Shown in pieces: positions 46,450-59,036 of a stretch of DNA of 64,000 nt. Position 1 is the stretch's first letter. Each line of letters starts with the position of its first letter. This DNA is from Euphorbia lathyris (Eukaryota > Streptophyta > Magnoliopsida > Malpighiales > Euphorbiaceae), in NCBI RefSeq assembly GCF_963576675.1, contig NC_088910.1, positions 105,800,807-105,864,806 on the forward strand, in the 5' to 3' direction. The notes beneath the pieces were generated by a model. It was not told where the DNA came from, did not search any database, and saw only the letters and a program-made list of their open reading frames with translations. The position numbers and the translations under genes are program-made.

Positions 46450-46729
46450 GCACTGTTAGGCACTGTTAGAGGTTCACACATCATGTCAGATTGAAAGATT
46501 AATTTACTACTGTTTAAACAAATTGAGAGGGGTTATCGAGACATGAAAGTTAAAGGAACTGGACAAACTTAACTACGGCTGATGTATTAAGGCCATGAAC
46601 TTGCAAATTTTAAAAGGGATAGAGCCTACGGGAAGGGAATCCCCGTTTTTTTTTACCATATCAACACATGATATTGAAAAAATTACAATCAGATATATAG
46701 TTTCCCTAATCCTTGTTCGGACACAACAT

Positions 46730-46918
46730 ATCATATCCTCTCTCAAATCCCTAGCCCTCTCCATCCATTGCACCTGTCCTACCGTCCTACCGCCAGGACA
46801 TCTACCCTTTTTACCGCCGTCAACCATCACCGTTCAGCCATATATTACCACCGCCATAATCTCGTCGGAGGAGACCCTCCGCCCTTGGTTGTCCCTTGCT
46901 TCGATTTCATTGTGCAAG
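46730..46918 (+). other. Candidate noncoding first exon, copy 2
   Basis: The near-identical partner of the copy-1 exon, ending GCAAG|GTATGC (GT at 46919). It carries an extra partial repeat of TACCGTCCTACCGCC. It is closer to the cyclin-T coding exons (first coding exon acceptor at 49840), so it is the likelier primary first exon. Confidence 0.5.
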
Positions 46919-48508
46919 GTATGCATTGATCTTCTTTTTTAACTTTTTCCTTTTACCCTTTTATTTTGTGGTTTTCTTAGGTCGGTAAGCTTTGATCTAT
47001 TTCTTCCACTATTTCATGTGAGTTTCCCTTCATCTAGTAGTTGAGATTAAGCCTGAACCTCACTATATAATATTAGCTTCTTGGTTTTGTCTCGAGATGC
47101 CCAAACTTATAACAACCATTTTTAATATGATTGACATTTCTTTTTTGCGGTTCGATCCTGGTGAAAACCTTGATTTTGAAGCGTTTTCATGTTTTATGAA
47201 TGTTTCGATTTCCAAAACTCTCAGAAATCGTACAAAATATTTGCGGCTACGTTTGTTATATAAAAACATTAAAATCTCGTTTCTTAGAATTTGGAAATTT
47301 GTTTTACAGGATGTAATATGTTTTCAGAAGCATATTAATGCTGATCACATGTTTGGTTTTACAAAGAGGGTGTAATATTTTCTACATCAAGTTTTCAAGA
47401 AGAAAAGTGTCCATTTACCCTCTCTTATCCAATTTTTATGTAAACTTTTTTTTCTTCATTGTATATGTAAAATTATTAAAAATGCATGCTTATAATTTTA
47501 AAATGTGTAGGCAATACAGAAGCTGCACTTGTTTCTATTTTAACAGCAAGTTACTCTCCATTAGTCTATTGCTTCGCTCCTATCCTTCAAAAACGTTTCC
47601 ATTGATTCACTGCAATTCAATGTGTTGAGAGCTAGTTGACTGTCTGTGGTCTTATTTAGTTTGGTTTTCTGTTCTCTGTCTTATAGGAATTGCATTTCAC
47701 TTGTGGCCATGAGAAACTAATCCTAATAATTTATCGGCTTCATTATTGTTGCGCTTGAATTTAAATTGACACACAAGTACTTACTCTCCACGAATTTCTA
47801 TTTTAATTGGACGTAAGTTCTGGAAAATTAATAAAAAGATTACTGAGGTTGACATGGAATTTCTACTTTTAGTATTTATTGTGGTGGATTGTAATTATAT
47901 TAATTTTCCTCTGCCATAACTGTTGTTAGAAACGATTTCAAGTAGGACTCAAATCTATGTATTTTTTCACCTTCATTTTTCAATTTAGTAACCAAATGGA
48001 ATGTTAAACTTTCTACGCTATATCGCTGAAGCTAAGCTAAATTAAAACTATCACTAATCTATATTAGATATTGATCTCCAAGTAGTATATGCATTATGCA
48101 AAATAAATACAAGTTGACCTACTCTTTTTGCTACTTAAAGATGGTTACTTGAGTACATGCTCAAAAAGCATTCATTAAGTAACAAAATGTGAGTTTCATA
48201 AAAAAAGAAGTAACAAAATGTGTTTCCTTGTGCTTATTGTTATATGTGTTATCAAGATATAAATATTTAATATGCAGTTTAGTGTTAATTTGTATGCAAT
48301 ATCATTGCTAGCTCAACAAATAATAAACATAATTCACGAATAACCATGCAACAATGTTCAAATGCGAATTATAATAAAGCAAAAAAAAAAAAAAAAAAAA
48401 AAACGCTTTTGTTCATTGTCGCTTAAGCATGCCTAGGCAGTTTAGGCGGTGTCCAGACGGCTAAAATCGGTTAGGGGCCAAAAAAAGCCCAGAGGGACTA
48501 ATCGGAGA

Positions 48509-49343
48509 CATAGTTATTGAAGGCGCGCCTATGGCGCATGGCGCACCAGGCGCAGGCCTTAGCGCCATGGCAGCCCCATGGCGAGGCGCAATCGCCATGG
48601 CGCGCGCCTGGTGCGCCATTTTGCGCCAAATGCAATTGCCAAAGGCGCACCAAGGCGCGCCTTGGCAGTTAGAGGCAGTTATGGGCAGTTTTTTCATATA
48701 TCTGGGATGGAGCACATGTTCTATTAACAAAAAGTATTAAAGAGGAGAGAAATTATACGTTTTAAACTAATTAGAAGACGAAGAGACAGAGTCATTTGAA
48801 GAGTTGAAGATGAACTCGTGTTTGAAAATGATACTCTAACATGGGGTTTAGTTGGTAAGGCTGCTGGAGTTGAAGAGATTGCATATAACACTAGAAGAGT
48901 AGGAAAAAAGGCTAAAGTTTCATCTTCCAAGGATCGAGGAAAAGCCCATGTAGTTGTTCGAGATGAGGAGGAAGAAGAAACTGAGTTTGTTGATGAGGAT
49001 GAAGAGGATCAGTTTGATGATGATGCTTTAGATGAGGAGTGTGATAGTGATGATGAGGAGTGATGGATTTGGAGAGTTTTGATTAGGAGTAGAACTTAGG
49101 AATTAGTATTCAACTTTAAAGTTTGCTAATATGGGGTTTATTTTGCATTTTAAATTTATTTATGCTTAAGATATTTTCATGATTTAGTATTCATTGCATT
49201 TTTATGTTAGTTTTATAGTTTTATAATTTTTATTTTTGTAAGTGCGCCTTGTCTCACTATGGTGCGCGCCATCGCCGTGCGCCATGCGCCAAGGCTCCAG
49301 GACCCCTTGCGCCTTAGTGCGCCATGCGCCTTTAATAACTATG
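48509..49343 (+). mobile_element. hAT-type element in intron 1 of the cyclin-T gene
   Basis: 835 bp with inverted ends CATAGTTATTGAAGGCGC / CATAGTTATTAAAGGCGC and an exact 8-bp duplication ATCGGAGA at 48501-48508 and 49344-49351, the hAT signature. Both ends carry dense GCGCC/GGCGC and ATGGCGC repeats that can fold extensively, unlike the AT-rich surroundings. The flanking sequence (CTAGGCAGTTTAGGCGG left, CTAGGCGGTCCTGGCGG right, then GAACACTG) looks like an older related element, so this may be a nested insertion. Confidence 0.85.
48818..49063 (+). pseudogene. hAT transposase C-terminal remnant
   Basis: Inside the hAT element an open frame of 81 codons reads ENDTLTWGLVGKAAGVEE, then a basic stretch, then an acidic tail (DEDEEDQFDDDALDEE) to TGA. 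The acidic tail after a D-x-LTW motif is what plant hAT transposase C-termini often look like. The catalytic domain is absent. The assignment rests mainly on the host element. Confidence 0.45.
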
Positions 49344-49844
49344 ATCGGAGAAAATCAGGACGGATTCTCAATTTCGAGTGTCTAGGCGGTCCTGGCGGCC
49401 TTGGTTTCGAACACTGTTTCCTCCTAACCAAGGGCTTGTTTTAACTTTTCCTTTATTAACCCTTCTAACCCTCCTCCCAAGCAAGGGTTGCGCTGTGACT
49501 TGTTGTGAGTAACATCTATGATGCATTTTTTTGTTGCATTTTTTTTCTTGTTCATTTGACCTTGTAACTTTTAAACCTACCATAAATCCATAGCTTTCAT
49601 CCTTATTATTGTAGCAACGACTTAATGATTTCCTAGATTCTGTCACTGCATTACTCTTTCTCCTACCCGACCCACCTTCCCTGTCTCTTAATGGCAGTCA
49701 TATTTTTCAGTCTTTATAACTCTGAAGTGCCATTGGTCATCTTGATGCAGGGAGCTCTTATATGACATTGTGATTTAGCCAGAATATTTGTCATATATAG
49801 ATTTTATATATAAATCTGGACACATTTATTGTGCATGTAGACAT

Positions 49845-52800
49845 ATGGATGATTCACTTCCTGGTGATTCCTCCTATCATGGAGCAAACCTTCACAAGTG
49901 TTCTCCAGAAAAGCCAGAGGATGGTGGCCGATGGTACTTTTCTAGGAAGGAAATTGAAGAGGACTCTCCATCCAGACGGGATAATATTGACTTGAAGAAG
50001 GAGGCATATCTACGAAAATCATACTGTACATATCTACAAGATTTGGGCATGAGGCTGAAAGTGTGAGTCTCTAAAATTGTTCCTACTTTATCTACAATTC
50101 AAATGCTTTTATTCTGTTGCCATGTTAATGTCTTTCTTCCAGAAACTAGTTTGATCCAATTGCATTTAATTTTGACTGTTCAACGTATTCTTTTAAACGT
50201 TTTTTCTACTAATGCATGTACAAACCTGCTCTCTGTCCACAAAGTTAGGCTCTTGCTATTTGATTTTTGTGTATGTAATATCCATACTTGGTTAGTAATC
50301 TATCAAATAGAAAGATCTTGCAGAAAATTTAAATGTTTTTTTTTTTTGTGTGTGTGTGTGTTGCTGACCTTCAGGTCATCTATTTTCTTATGCTGTTGGA
50401 GGACATTGTTCTTTGTCAGATGCTATACTTTTTTCTTGGTTCGTTAACTTTAAGTGGGAAAACAGAAAGCACTTCTCAAACAGATGTTAGATGCAAATAC
50501 TTACGAAATTGACTTTAAGTGGGAAAACAGAAAGCACCTTTATGAACCCCCTGCTCTCCTGATACTTCATGGAAGTCTGTATCACTGCATTACCTGTAGT
50601 CAATTTCGTAAGTATTTGCATCTAACATCTGTTTGAGAAGACCATCATCCCTTCATTTTATCACCTCGGCTTTGATCTGGAACAGCAAATCAAAGCCACA
50701 CTAGACTTGAGGCCTGACTCTTTTACCATATGTAGCAGGAAGAATCTAGTCCATGAAACAACTACCTATTTTCTATGTATATTATTCATCTGTTGTACTT
50801 CCTTATATTCCATGACTAGCATCTCAGGAAGTAAAATTTTAAGTTGAATTGACCCCAATGATTACGCCAAAAATGATGCACCATACTGTAACTTATTGAT
50901 TTCACAAGTACTTGAAATACCTTTCCTTGCTCACCCATGAACGTGAATGCCCTAAAGAATTGTTGATGTCCAATTGTAAATATCTTTTCCACCTTGTTTT
51001 TTCCTTAAGTTCCATTTTTGTACCAAATTTGTTAGCATTTTTTCCAGCAATGCATACTTAGAAGCCTAACTCCATAATTTTCAACCTCTGTTTTCACTGT
51101 CTTCTAGTCCATCAGATGGCATTAGAGTTATAATTTAATCCTCACCAGACTCATACACGTGCCGTTTTGCCAGTATCCACGCTTCATCTTGCTTTCACTC
51201 AGATATTTTTGCCCCTAAAAAAGCTCTTGCATATACATGTTTCTCGTGCAATGGGCCAGATATCTTCTTGGTTAAAATTGTTCATCTATTATGGAGTAAA
51301 CTTGCATTACTTCAATTTAGTTGTCTTGTGTCATAAGTGGCTTATGCAATATGATATGCTTGGCTTGACGAGTCTTGAATTTCTTAATCTGCAGGCCTCA
51401 GCTAACTATTGCTACTGCAATAATTTTTTGTCACCGATTCTTTCTTCGTCAATCTCATTCAAAGAATGATAGGAGGGTGAGTTTTTTTGTTTATTTTGTG
51501 ATATAACACGTATCGCTGGTTCGAATTGGTTATTTAATCTACTGTGGTGGTGAAGCTACTGGGGATATTAGAATTCACTTATATTTCTATAACTTACTAC
51601 TGCCGTTGTTTTCTTGCACAGCTCCTTGCACCTGAACACTGATTGCCATACATGTCTGATTATTTTTAACATAAGTTTTTTGTTTAGATTTAGCTGAGTT
51701 CTCATTGTACTGTAAAATTTCACTCTATTTCTTGCAGACCATCGCTACAGTGTGTATGTTTCTTGCTGGGAAGGTGGAGGAGACTCCCCGTCCATTAAAA
51801 GATGTTATCCTCGTTTCTTATGAAATAATCCACAAAAAGGACCCTGAAGCTGTTCAGAAGATCAAACAAAAGGTAATGTATCTTTCTTGTTAAAATCTAT
51901 GGCCTTGTTGTAAATTCTCCTATAGTACTTCAATAATCAATCTGTTTCAGTATGGCTAGTACTTCCTTGTTCTTTTCTTAGTGTGTTTACTTTTCCTCAA
52001 GTAGAAATATAGAATTTTACTGAGTAGTTGAGATTTTGTAGGCTCTCTACTGCTCAATTAGTGGAATAGAGCTTTACTATTTTCTCTATTCTTAATCACA
52101 TATGTCATTTATGCATCGACATCTCATGGGCAGGAGGTATACGAACAGCAGAAAGAACTGATTTTAATAGGGGAGAGGGTTGTACTTGCAACTCTTGCTT
52201 TCGATCTAAACGTGCAGCATCCATACAAGCCTCTTGTGGATGCAATAAAGAAATTTAAGGTTGCTCAAAATGCCCTAGCACAGGTTGCATGGAATTTTGT
52301 GAATGATGGGTATGACAAATCGCTATTTTAGTCTATATGCGCTTTTTTTTATTGCCTCTTCTTGATCGGGGAGATGCGGCATGTGCAGACTGCGCACATC
52401 TCTTTGCTTGCAATTTAAGCCCCACCACATTGCGGCAGGGGCCATTTTCCTGGCTGCAAAGTTCCTCAAAGTGAAGCTCCCATCAGATGGTGAGAAAGTC
52501 TGGTGGCAAGAGTTTGATGTCAGCCCACGCCAATTGGAGGGTTGGTGTCTTACCTTTCTTTACATATATATTATAAATGAATATAATAACATATGCTGTT
52601 TATTTAAATTACATGTGCCTATGGATTTTCACATCATGGAAAAAAAAGGGTGGGGGTAAGTGATTGTGCATTGTTGGGAGGAAGATTCTGAGCCTGAAGT
52701 GAACTAAAGAAATATGAAACGAGCTAGTTAATAGTTATGGAAATTTTTGTTAGGTTGTTTTGTGGTTTACTTTAACTGTGAACTTTTATCTTGCAGAGGT

Positions 52801-53845
52801 AAGTAATCAGATGCTGGAACTTTATGAACAGAACCGATTACCTCCTCCAACTAACAATGAAACTGAAGGAAGCACCGCAAGTGGGGTCACTCATAAAGCC
52901 ACACCTAAAGGTTCATCTGGCAAGGAAGAACATGCAGTGATGAATAGTCATTCTCAAGCTGGAGGAATTAATTCAAGACCTGAAACCTCCAAGTCAATGT
53001 CACATGCGGATAATCCTGGTGGAGCTCAAAGAACGAGGCATGCGCACGCAAATGAGTATGCTAGTGAGGAGGTGAAAAGTGTCTCTGATCACAACGCTGA
53101 TGGTGAAGCCAAAGATAATTTCGATTCTGAAATAGACATAGTGCGTGACCATGATGTTCGGGAAGCTCAAACTACATCAAGGATTGCATCCCATGGAAAA
53201 GAAGATGAAGAAAGGAATGCCACTAGAAGTGAAATAATTGAAGCTGGGGAATTAAAAGACAAACATTTTGGCCGAACCTTGGGAAATAGAGAAGGTACAC
53301 TTGGTCAGTCACCCCAAGATGCTATTAAAAAGATTGACAAAGACAAGGTAAAAGCAGCATTGGAGAAACGGAAGAAGTCTCGGGGGGATATAACTCGGAA
53401 AACTGACTTCTTGGATGAGGATGATCTGATTGAGAGAGAACTGGAGGCTGGCATCGAGCTAGCTGCTGAGAGCGAAAAAATTAAGAGCGATAGGAGGCAA
53501 AACTGGTCTAGGTCTTTGGAGAGGCAAGAACATGAAAAACATCAAGAGGATGCAGGGGATAGAGAACAGCAAGGAATGCAGGAGCAGTTAACATGCAAGT
53601 CAGATTTCAACCATATTGAAGAGGGAGAAGTTCCAGATAACATTGACAAAAGTTTCCACTCCCCAAAATCAAACAACCGCAAACGGAAGGTATGGAGCTC
53701 ACCAGACAAAACGTCTGAGGCTAGGGTTCGAAATGATTATGCTCCAGGTGCCCATCACGACTACTTAGAAGACCGTAGCCGGGCTAATCGGCTTGGTTAT
53801 GTGGAGAGGGATCATAAAAGGCATGTACCAGAAAATCACCTGTGA
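49845..53845 (+). CDS. Cyclin-T1-like protein (P-TEFb cyclin), six coding exons
   Basis: Coding exons are 49845-50062, 51395-51476, 51738-51872, 52134-52309, 52389-52540 and 52797-53845, all with GT/AG borders and matching phases, giving 603 residues. Residues 30-145 hold the first cyclin box ([51 protein letters not shown]). The second cyclin fold is at about 160-270 ([51 protein letters not shown]). Residues 275-603 are a disordered, charged tail. This is the plant CYCT1 family, which activates CDK9-type kinases (CDKC) that phosphorylate RNA polymerase II in the nucleus. ATG 49845 follows an acceptor (GTAG at 49840), so a 5'-UTR intron of about 2.9 kb is implied. No stop or frameshift is seen, so it looks functional. 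Confidence 0.93.
50447..50640. repeat. Perfect 43-bp inverted repeat with direct repeat, cyclin-T intron
   Basis: 50472-50514 and 50598-50640 are exact reverse complements (43 bp, starting CTTCTCAAACAGATG), separated by 83 bases. A 26-bp direct repeat (ACTTTAAGTGGGAAAACAG...) is at 50447-50472 and 50512-50537, overlapping the first arm at both edges. The transcript of this intron would fold into a long perfect stem. Confidence 0.92.
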
Positions 53846-54310
53846 GGCGTGATTGTTCTGTGGAACACATAGATATGGAATACTTCTCCTCTTATGTTTT
53901 CTGTGGAACACATAAATTGAATGCTTGACATTGTTTCATAGACTAGGGTAGATGCTTATTTATCCTGAGGCGTGAGAGAACAGTACTGGGTATAATCTAT
54001 TTTTCAAGTTTGGACTATTTGGGCCGAAACTTGTATCACTTGCATGACATTTGTAAGAATGGGAATGAGGTTTCTCGAAGTTGTAAAGCAATCCAGAATG
54101 TTTGAGATACTATCCTTGTATAATTTTGAAGAGTTATGGTCATACATTGAGAAACTAGTGATTCAGGAGTTTTGTAGTCATATTTGATTTCCTCCCTTGT
54201 TTATGTCTTGCTTTTGTTGGATGGGCAGCTTGATATTAATGTCTTTCAGTATAGGGATTGTCACAGAGAGAGCCGATAGTAAAATGCACTTTTTTTTTTT
54301 TTTTTTTTAA
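53846..54310 (+). other. Cyclin-T 3' UTR and downstream, with poly-T tract
   Basis: AT-rich sequence follows the stop codon. No unambiguous polyadenylation signal was picked. A run of about 21 T lies near 54289-54309. Confidence 0.4.
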
Positions 54311-56218
54311 TTTATGTGACTTTCCATTGTGATGTTTTTATGTATTGAATAGGGTTTTTGTCTACCGTTGTTCTTATTCAAAGCGTAGCAATTCTCTCTC
54401 TACTGTTTTCATATTCTAGAACAGCTGATGGCCGTGAGCTGTTGAGTTTGGCATATTATTCTTCTCCTTACCAACTTTTTCATACGGTGATCTCGAATTA
54501 CAAATTAATTGTTAGGTTCTTTTGAAGGATGAGTCGGCTAGGGCGGATCTATAGGGATTCAGCAATATCAATTTGTTACTGGAAAATTCTATACAGCCTC
54601 TGTATTAAGTTTTGATTTTTTTAGGAGAGGTATCTAGATCTTTTAATTAAGCATCTATAAAATCACTAAATTTTGATAAGTGTTTTATTACAGTTATTAA
54701 ATTTGTGCTATAAATTCCACCATGTGGATTTTAGGGGTTGATATGTCATTTTAAAAGTAGAGGAGGATTTGATAGCTTCAAGATTTTGCTCTGCTGTTGA
54801 AAGTAAACTGATTGAAATAACAATAATTATGAAAAACAAGTTCGCATCTCTACTGGAAAAGTATGCTTATTGCTTTGTTGGACTGATTGATAACTCACAA
54901 TTCAAGGTGCTTCAATCCAAAATTTCAAAGTTTCTTCATCAAAGTCTAATGAATATGTATGTCCTAAATTTTGATATTGAATTAGCTCAAGAGCTGAAGT
55001 ATGCCTTTTTAATATTGAATTAGGATTTCCACCTAGTTATTGTTCTCTATTACATTTCTTATGCAACATCATGTGGCAAGGCTCGTGTTTCTGCTATTGG
55101 CGCTGTCATTGCAAAGCATGCTTGTGATTAGATCACTATTTGACACAGTTTGATTTTATTATATTTCTCATCATTAGTAAGTCTTTTCAAGTGCATTTTA
55201 GCTTGTCATTAAACTCATGTGTTGTTTCTATTCAAATTATTACTTGTTCCATATATGACACTGCTTATTTTATATTATAACATTATATTTGAGAAAGTGT
55301 TTCCCATTCTTTGTCTTGAAATTATGTTACTTCTTTTCTCCTCTTGGTTGCTGCAATTTTTAGGTCTTAAAGTTTTCCTAGATTCTTATTCCAGCGAACT
55401 ATGTCATAACAATCAATTTTCTCTAGTCTATACAGCTTTGAGTACCCTAGGTGTCGTATGAGGTTATTTAATTTGAGTGGGTAATATGTTTGTTTCTCTG
55501 ATCTTCATGGTATGGTTCTGTCAAAATATTATGCACTATTGCATAAAACTTGTTTTGGTATAGTAAATTTGAAGTATTCTTAACAAGTATAGCATTCATT
55601 ATCCTTCTGTTGTCTAAATATCAATGACTGCAGTTTTGATTAATCTGGCATTTAACAATGCTTAAAATAGAAGCGAATAAAAAATCTTATAGTTTTCAAT
55701 ATGGATCTAAGGAAGAAATCAACTGTAATTATCAAAGAAACATGACTTTTTTTTTTTTTTAATCTCAGAAGAATAAGTAATTTGACAAAAAAATGAAAGA
55801 AACAGAAGAAAGAAACTAAGAGAGTACTGAGGTAGAAAGAAGTAGAAGAAGTCGGATAGAACAGAAGCAGCGCAAGATAGATTAGACATCAACAGAAACA
55901 ATTGTTTTATCATTTATTACAACTTTGTGTTCCAATATGGCTCTGTTTTTGTTCGTTCTTCGGTGTGCTTGCCCCTCGACAAGTTATCTTAACATCTTGA
56001 TTTAGGGTTGGTTTGAAGTTTATCGATGTTGTTATTGGTTGCACTTTTAGGCTTTAATTGTGCCATTTGATTTGAGTGTGTTCATTATATGGGTTGTAGA
56101 TTGATTAAATTTGATGCAACTTTTGGGTTTTGAGTGTGTTCATGACGTATTAGACGCATTTCAATCATGGCTAGAGTAGAGCTGTAAAATTTCAGAGTTA
56201 GTTGACACTTGGTTAGAT
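54311..56218. other. Intergenic AT-rich DNA
   Basis: Open frames here (for example 54769-55023, 84 codons) have no recognisable similarity and look accidental. A poly-T run lies near 55747. Nothing else is supported. Confidence 0.4.
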
Positions 56219-56226
56219 TGTCTTCA

Positions 56227-56400
56227 CACTACGCGTCCCCGCTGAGCGAGGGTCCAGGGAGGGGTCCCACCACAAGGGTGTACCGGGAGCAAGCCTTCCC
56301 CTACCAATTTATTTGACAAAAGACCGCTCCTAAGACTCGAACCGGTAACCTCTTGGTCACACGACAACGACGTTTACCGTTGCACCAAGGGTCGCTCTCC
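56227..56400 (-). mobile_element. Au-type tRNA-derived SINE
   Basis: On the minus strand it starts GAGAGCGACCCTTGGTGCAACGG. Box A (GGTGCAACGGTA) is at plus 56375-56386 and box B (GGTTCGAGTCT) at plus 56333-56343, the RNA polymerase III promoter. The body has TAGGGGAAGGCTTGCTCCCGG and GGACCCTCGCTCAGCGGGGAC, as in Au SINEs. Likely TSDs are TGTCTTCA (56219-56226) and TCTCTTCA (56401-56408), with one mismatch. Confidence 0.82.
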
Positions 56401-56408
56401 TCTCTTCA

Positions 56409-56989
56409 ATCCAAATAATTGACTAAAAAGTAATAAATTTTATATATTGTTGCCTTTAGTTTAAACTTCAGTTGCATTTGTAAACTAAAAATTATGCTTC
56501 TCAATTCACAAAAGTTTACTCCTCTCATTATCAACTCTGTTGTTCTTATATGCACTTTTGCTGCTTCTGCTGGGTATGGTTTAATGCTTTCCATGACTCA
56601 GTTTTGGATAAAAGACATGAACTGAAATATTCTTTCTTTCAAATTAATTAATTAATTCTAGCCTTTAAGATTCGTCAGGATTTGGACAATCTTAAGTCAA
56701 AATGGATATTCTTTAGATTATAAGACTTATTATCCTTTTCAGATTGTTTTGTCTCTCTTTGCTTGGCTTACCCAAATGTAAATGTGATCCTGTTTCTCAC
56801 AAGTCTTTTGTTGTTTGTTACATAAGAAAATATATATATTAATTATACATATTTACAAGTTTAAATTTCTCTAACTAGCTGAATCTTCTCTTTTTACGGG
56901 GAGCATGAACATTGCGACGGTCATGTTCTTCATTGCTCCGTCGAAGAGGAAGATGCATCATCTTCTTCACTGTCAGACCAGACTGATGA
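56409..56989. other. Intergenic region between the SINE and the minus-strand gene
   Basis: AT-rich; probably includes the 3' UTR of the minus-strand gene. No other feature seen. Confidence 0.35.
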
Positions 56990-59036
56990 TCACTCTCTCT
57001 CACCATACACTGAGAATTTTGGTGTCGGTGGCTCAGAGTCGGATGAAGCTACAAAAACAGGGAAAGTAAATCCCAAGGATGATGTATCATCTTCTTCTTC
57101 ACTGCTCGTCGAAGAGAAAGAGAAAGACGGGACTGTGAGCGAGAAAGTCGGTGTCACTGTCACTGGCTCAGGCTCAGAAGAAGCTGCAGAAACTGGGAAA
57201 TTGGCAATATCACTGCCTGATGCTGCATCATCTTCTTCTTCACTGCTCGTCGAAGAGAAAGAGAAAGACGGGACTGTGAGTGAGAAAGATGATGTGGGTG
57301 GATGAGAAGAAGCTGCAGAAACCAAGTTATTATCAGGTAACATTGGTTTTGCAGTGGAAGTTGTAGGCGGAGGAATCTTCTGTTCCGAAGCAGAATCCTG
57401 TAGGATAATTAGCGAGTATCAAAACTCGAGTACAAACAAATCCTAAAAGATGGTATGCATAAATAATAAAAGAGGAAATACAAACCTCATTGGCACCCTT
57501 GTGTTGAGCATTCAAATTTTGTGCATAATGGTCATGTGTTAATGCAGTGGCAACTTTTATAACTGAAGCTGTTGCCACTACATTCACCTTATTACCAGAC
57601 TCCTGCTTCTGTTTCTTCCATGGCCGCAACTCGGCAGGCTTATCTATAAGAGTATCAATGTGCTCTAATATTTTTCGAGCCATAAGGGTAGATTGCGCAG
57701 GGACTCCTGGAGTAAAGAGTTCAGTGTGTTGTGGCTTAGTACATTGACTATCTATTGGTCCATTTTCCTGATTTTGCTTTGGAGCAGAAAGTAAGGCCTC
57801 TGAATTACTACTCCAGTAGTCCTTTTTAGGACAGTTTAAATTCACTGATCCTCTAGAGGGAGTTTCAACATGAAACTTATCCCGCAGCCTACGAATGGGT
57901 CCCACAGATCCGTGGTTACCATTTAATGCTTTGGTGTTCTTCTTGGAATGTACCTATATATGCATGCAGTCCAACAAAGAGTCAGTCAGATAATAAGAAT
58001 AATACACACAGAAACTTAACAAAAATAACAAAAATTACCCGTTTTAAAGTCTGTTGAAATGAATTTGTGATGGTTCTAGAATATGGGGTTCGGGGAAAAG
58101 TATGAAGCACAAATCTGTTTCTCTGATCCTGCACTAAGACACCAGGGCATGTAGGGGCTGGCTGTTGAAACAACATGAAAATTGAATGCCTTACTCATCC
58201 ATATAATACATAAAATAAAAATAAAGGAGAAACAGCTATTTCATTTCGGAATTGTATTAAACACTCGGTAAAAAGTAAGATTATAATTCCATTTGCAGCC
58301 AAGAGTCAATTGATTGGGATATTAATTACTTAAAAGAATTCAGTACAGAACACTTGTAAAATTGTGTAACTGTAAATAACTCAATTTATTGGCCAAATTC
58401 TGGATGAATATAATAATATATTACAAATTCCTTGGTTTTGGTTGTTTAAATTGTGATTTGCATCCTCTTCCTCTTAGTTTTTAGCTTTCCTGATCATGTT
58501 GTGTGGTGATACATTACAAGAATTAATGGATATGACCAAATGATATATGAAGTAGAATTTGGTGTTCAAGAATTAATATGATACAACTTACACCTACCTA
58601 CCAAATCAAAATAATACTCTTAACTTTTGGTGCTTACTTTGAGATATTCTAATTTTATCTTTTTTTTTACACTTTACATAAGATTATTATTATCATTTTT
58701 TACACTTATTATCAAATTTTTTCTATTTTTATATATCAAATAATATTTATTCTTTTTATTTTCTATTTCACACAAAATAAGAGTGCTTACACTCTCAGAT
58801 TGAGATTTGGAGAAGAAAGAAGCCAATAGCATGTTGGCTCTGCCCAAAAACTTAGAGAGAAGGCCACCACCGTGTGCCTGGTTCTGTGAGGGGGGAGGAG
58901 GCGAGATGCCTCTGTCCTGCACGGGTTTGGGTACAAACGAAATGATTCTCCGGTTCTTAGTGTTCATGTTCATATCATTCACACCCTCGAATCCACTATC
59001 ATCATGCTTTCGCTTGTGGATTCTGTACCTATCCAT
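56990..59036 (-). CDS. NUP1/Nup136-like nucleoporin-related protein, four exons
   Basis: Minus-strand exons 59036-58791, 58161-58039, 57953-57486 and 57397-56990, all phase 0 with GT/AG borders, encode 414 residues. The start is ATG at 59036 (MDRYRIHKRKHDDSG). Exon 2 has RFVLHTFPRTPYSRTI. Exon 3 has QSTLMARKILEHIDTL followed by PAELRPWKKQ, a pattern I associate with plant NUP1/Nup136 nuclear-basket nucleoporins. Exon 4 has two near-identical copies of FSLTVPSFSFSSTSSEEEDD and a final FTFPVFVASSDSEPP. The usual long FG-repeat region is missing, so it is a short paralogue, a truncated gene, or a different member of a nuclear-envelope family. Function is inferred from short motifs only. Confidence 0.6.

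Larger units (their letters stand above)
43620..47440 (+). repeat. Duplicated promoter/first-exon block (two copies)
   Basis: Copy 1 spans about 43620-45782 (including the later hAT insertion) and copy 2 about 46450-47437. Matching landmarks are GAAAGATTAATTTACTAC, ACTACGGCTGATGTATTAA, AGCCTACGG...AATCCCCG, TCCTTGTTCGGACACAACAT, TCTCGTCGGAGGAGACCCTC and the intron start GTATGCATTGATCTTC. The copies end together near TCTCTTATCCAATTT (45783 and 47437). Confidence 0.85.

Noticed and set aside
48375..48403. Poly-A run before the intron hAT element as a SINE or retrogene tail
   Set aside because: It precedes rather than follows any element on the plus strand, and no pol III boxes or TSD were found around it.
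54769..55461. Open frames of 84 and 80 codons downstream of cyclin-T
   Set aside because: AT-rich, hydrophobic by composition, no similarity or splice context.
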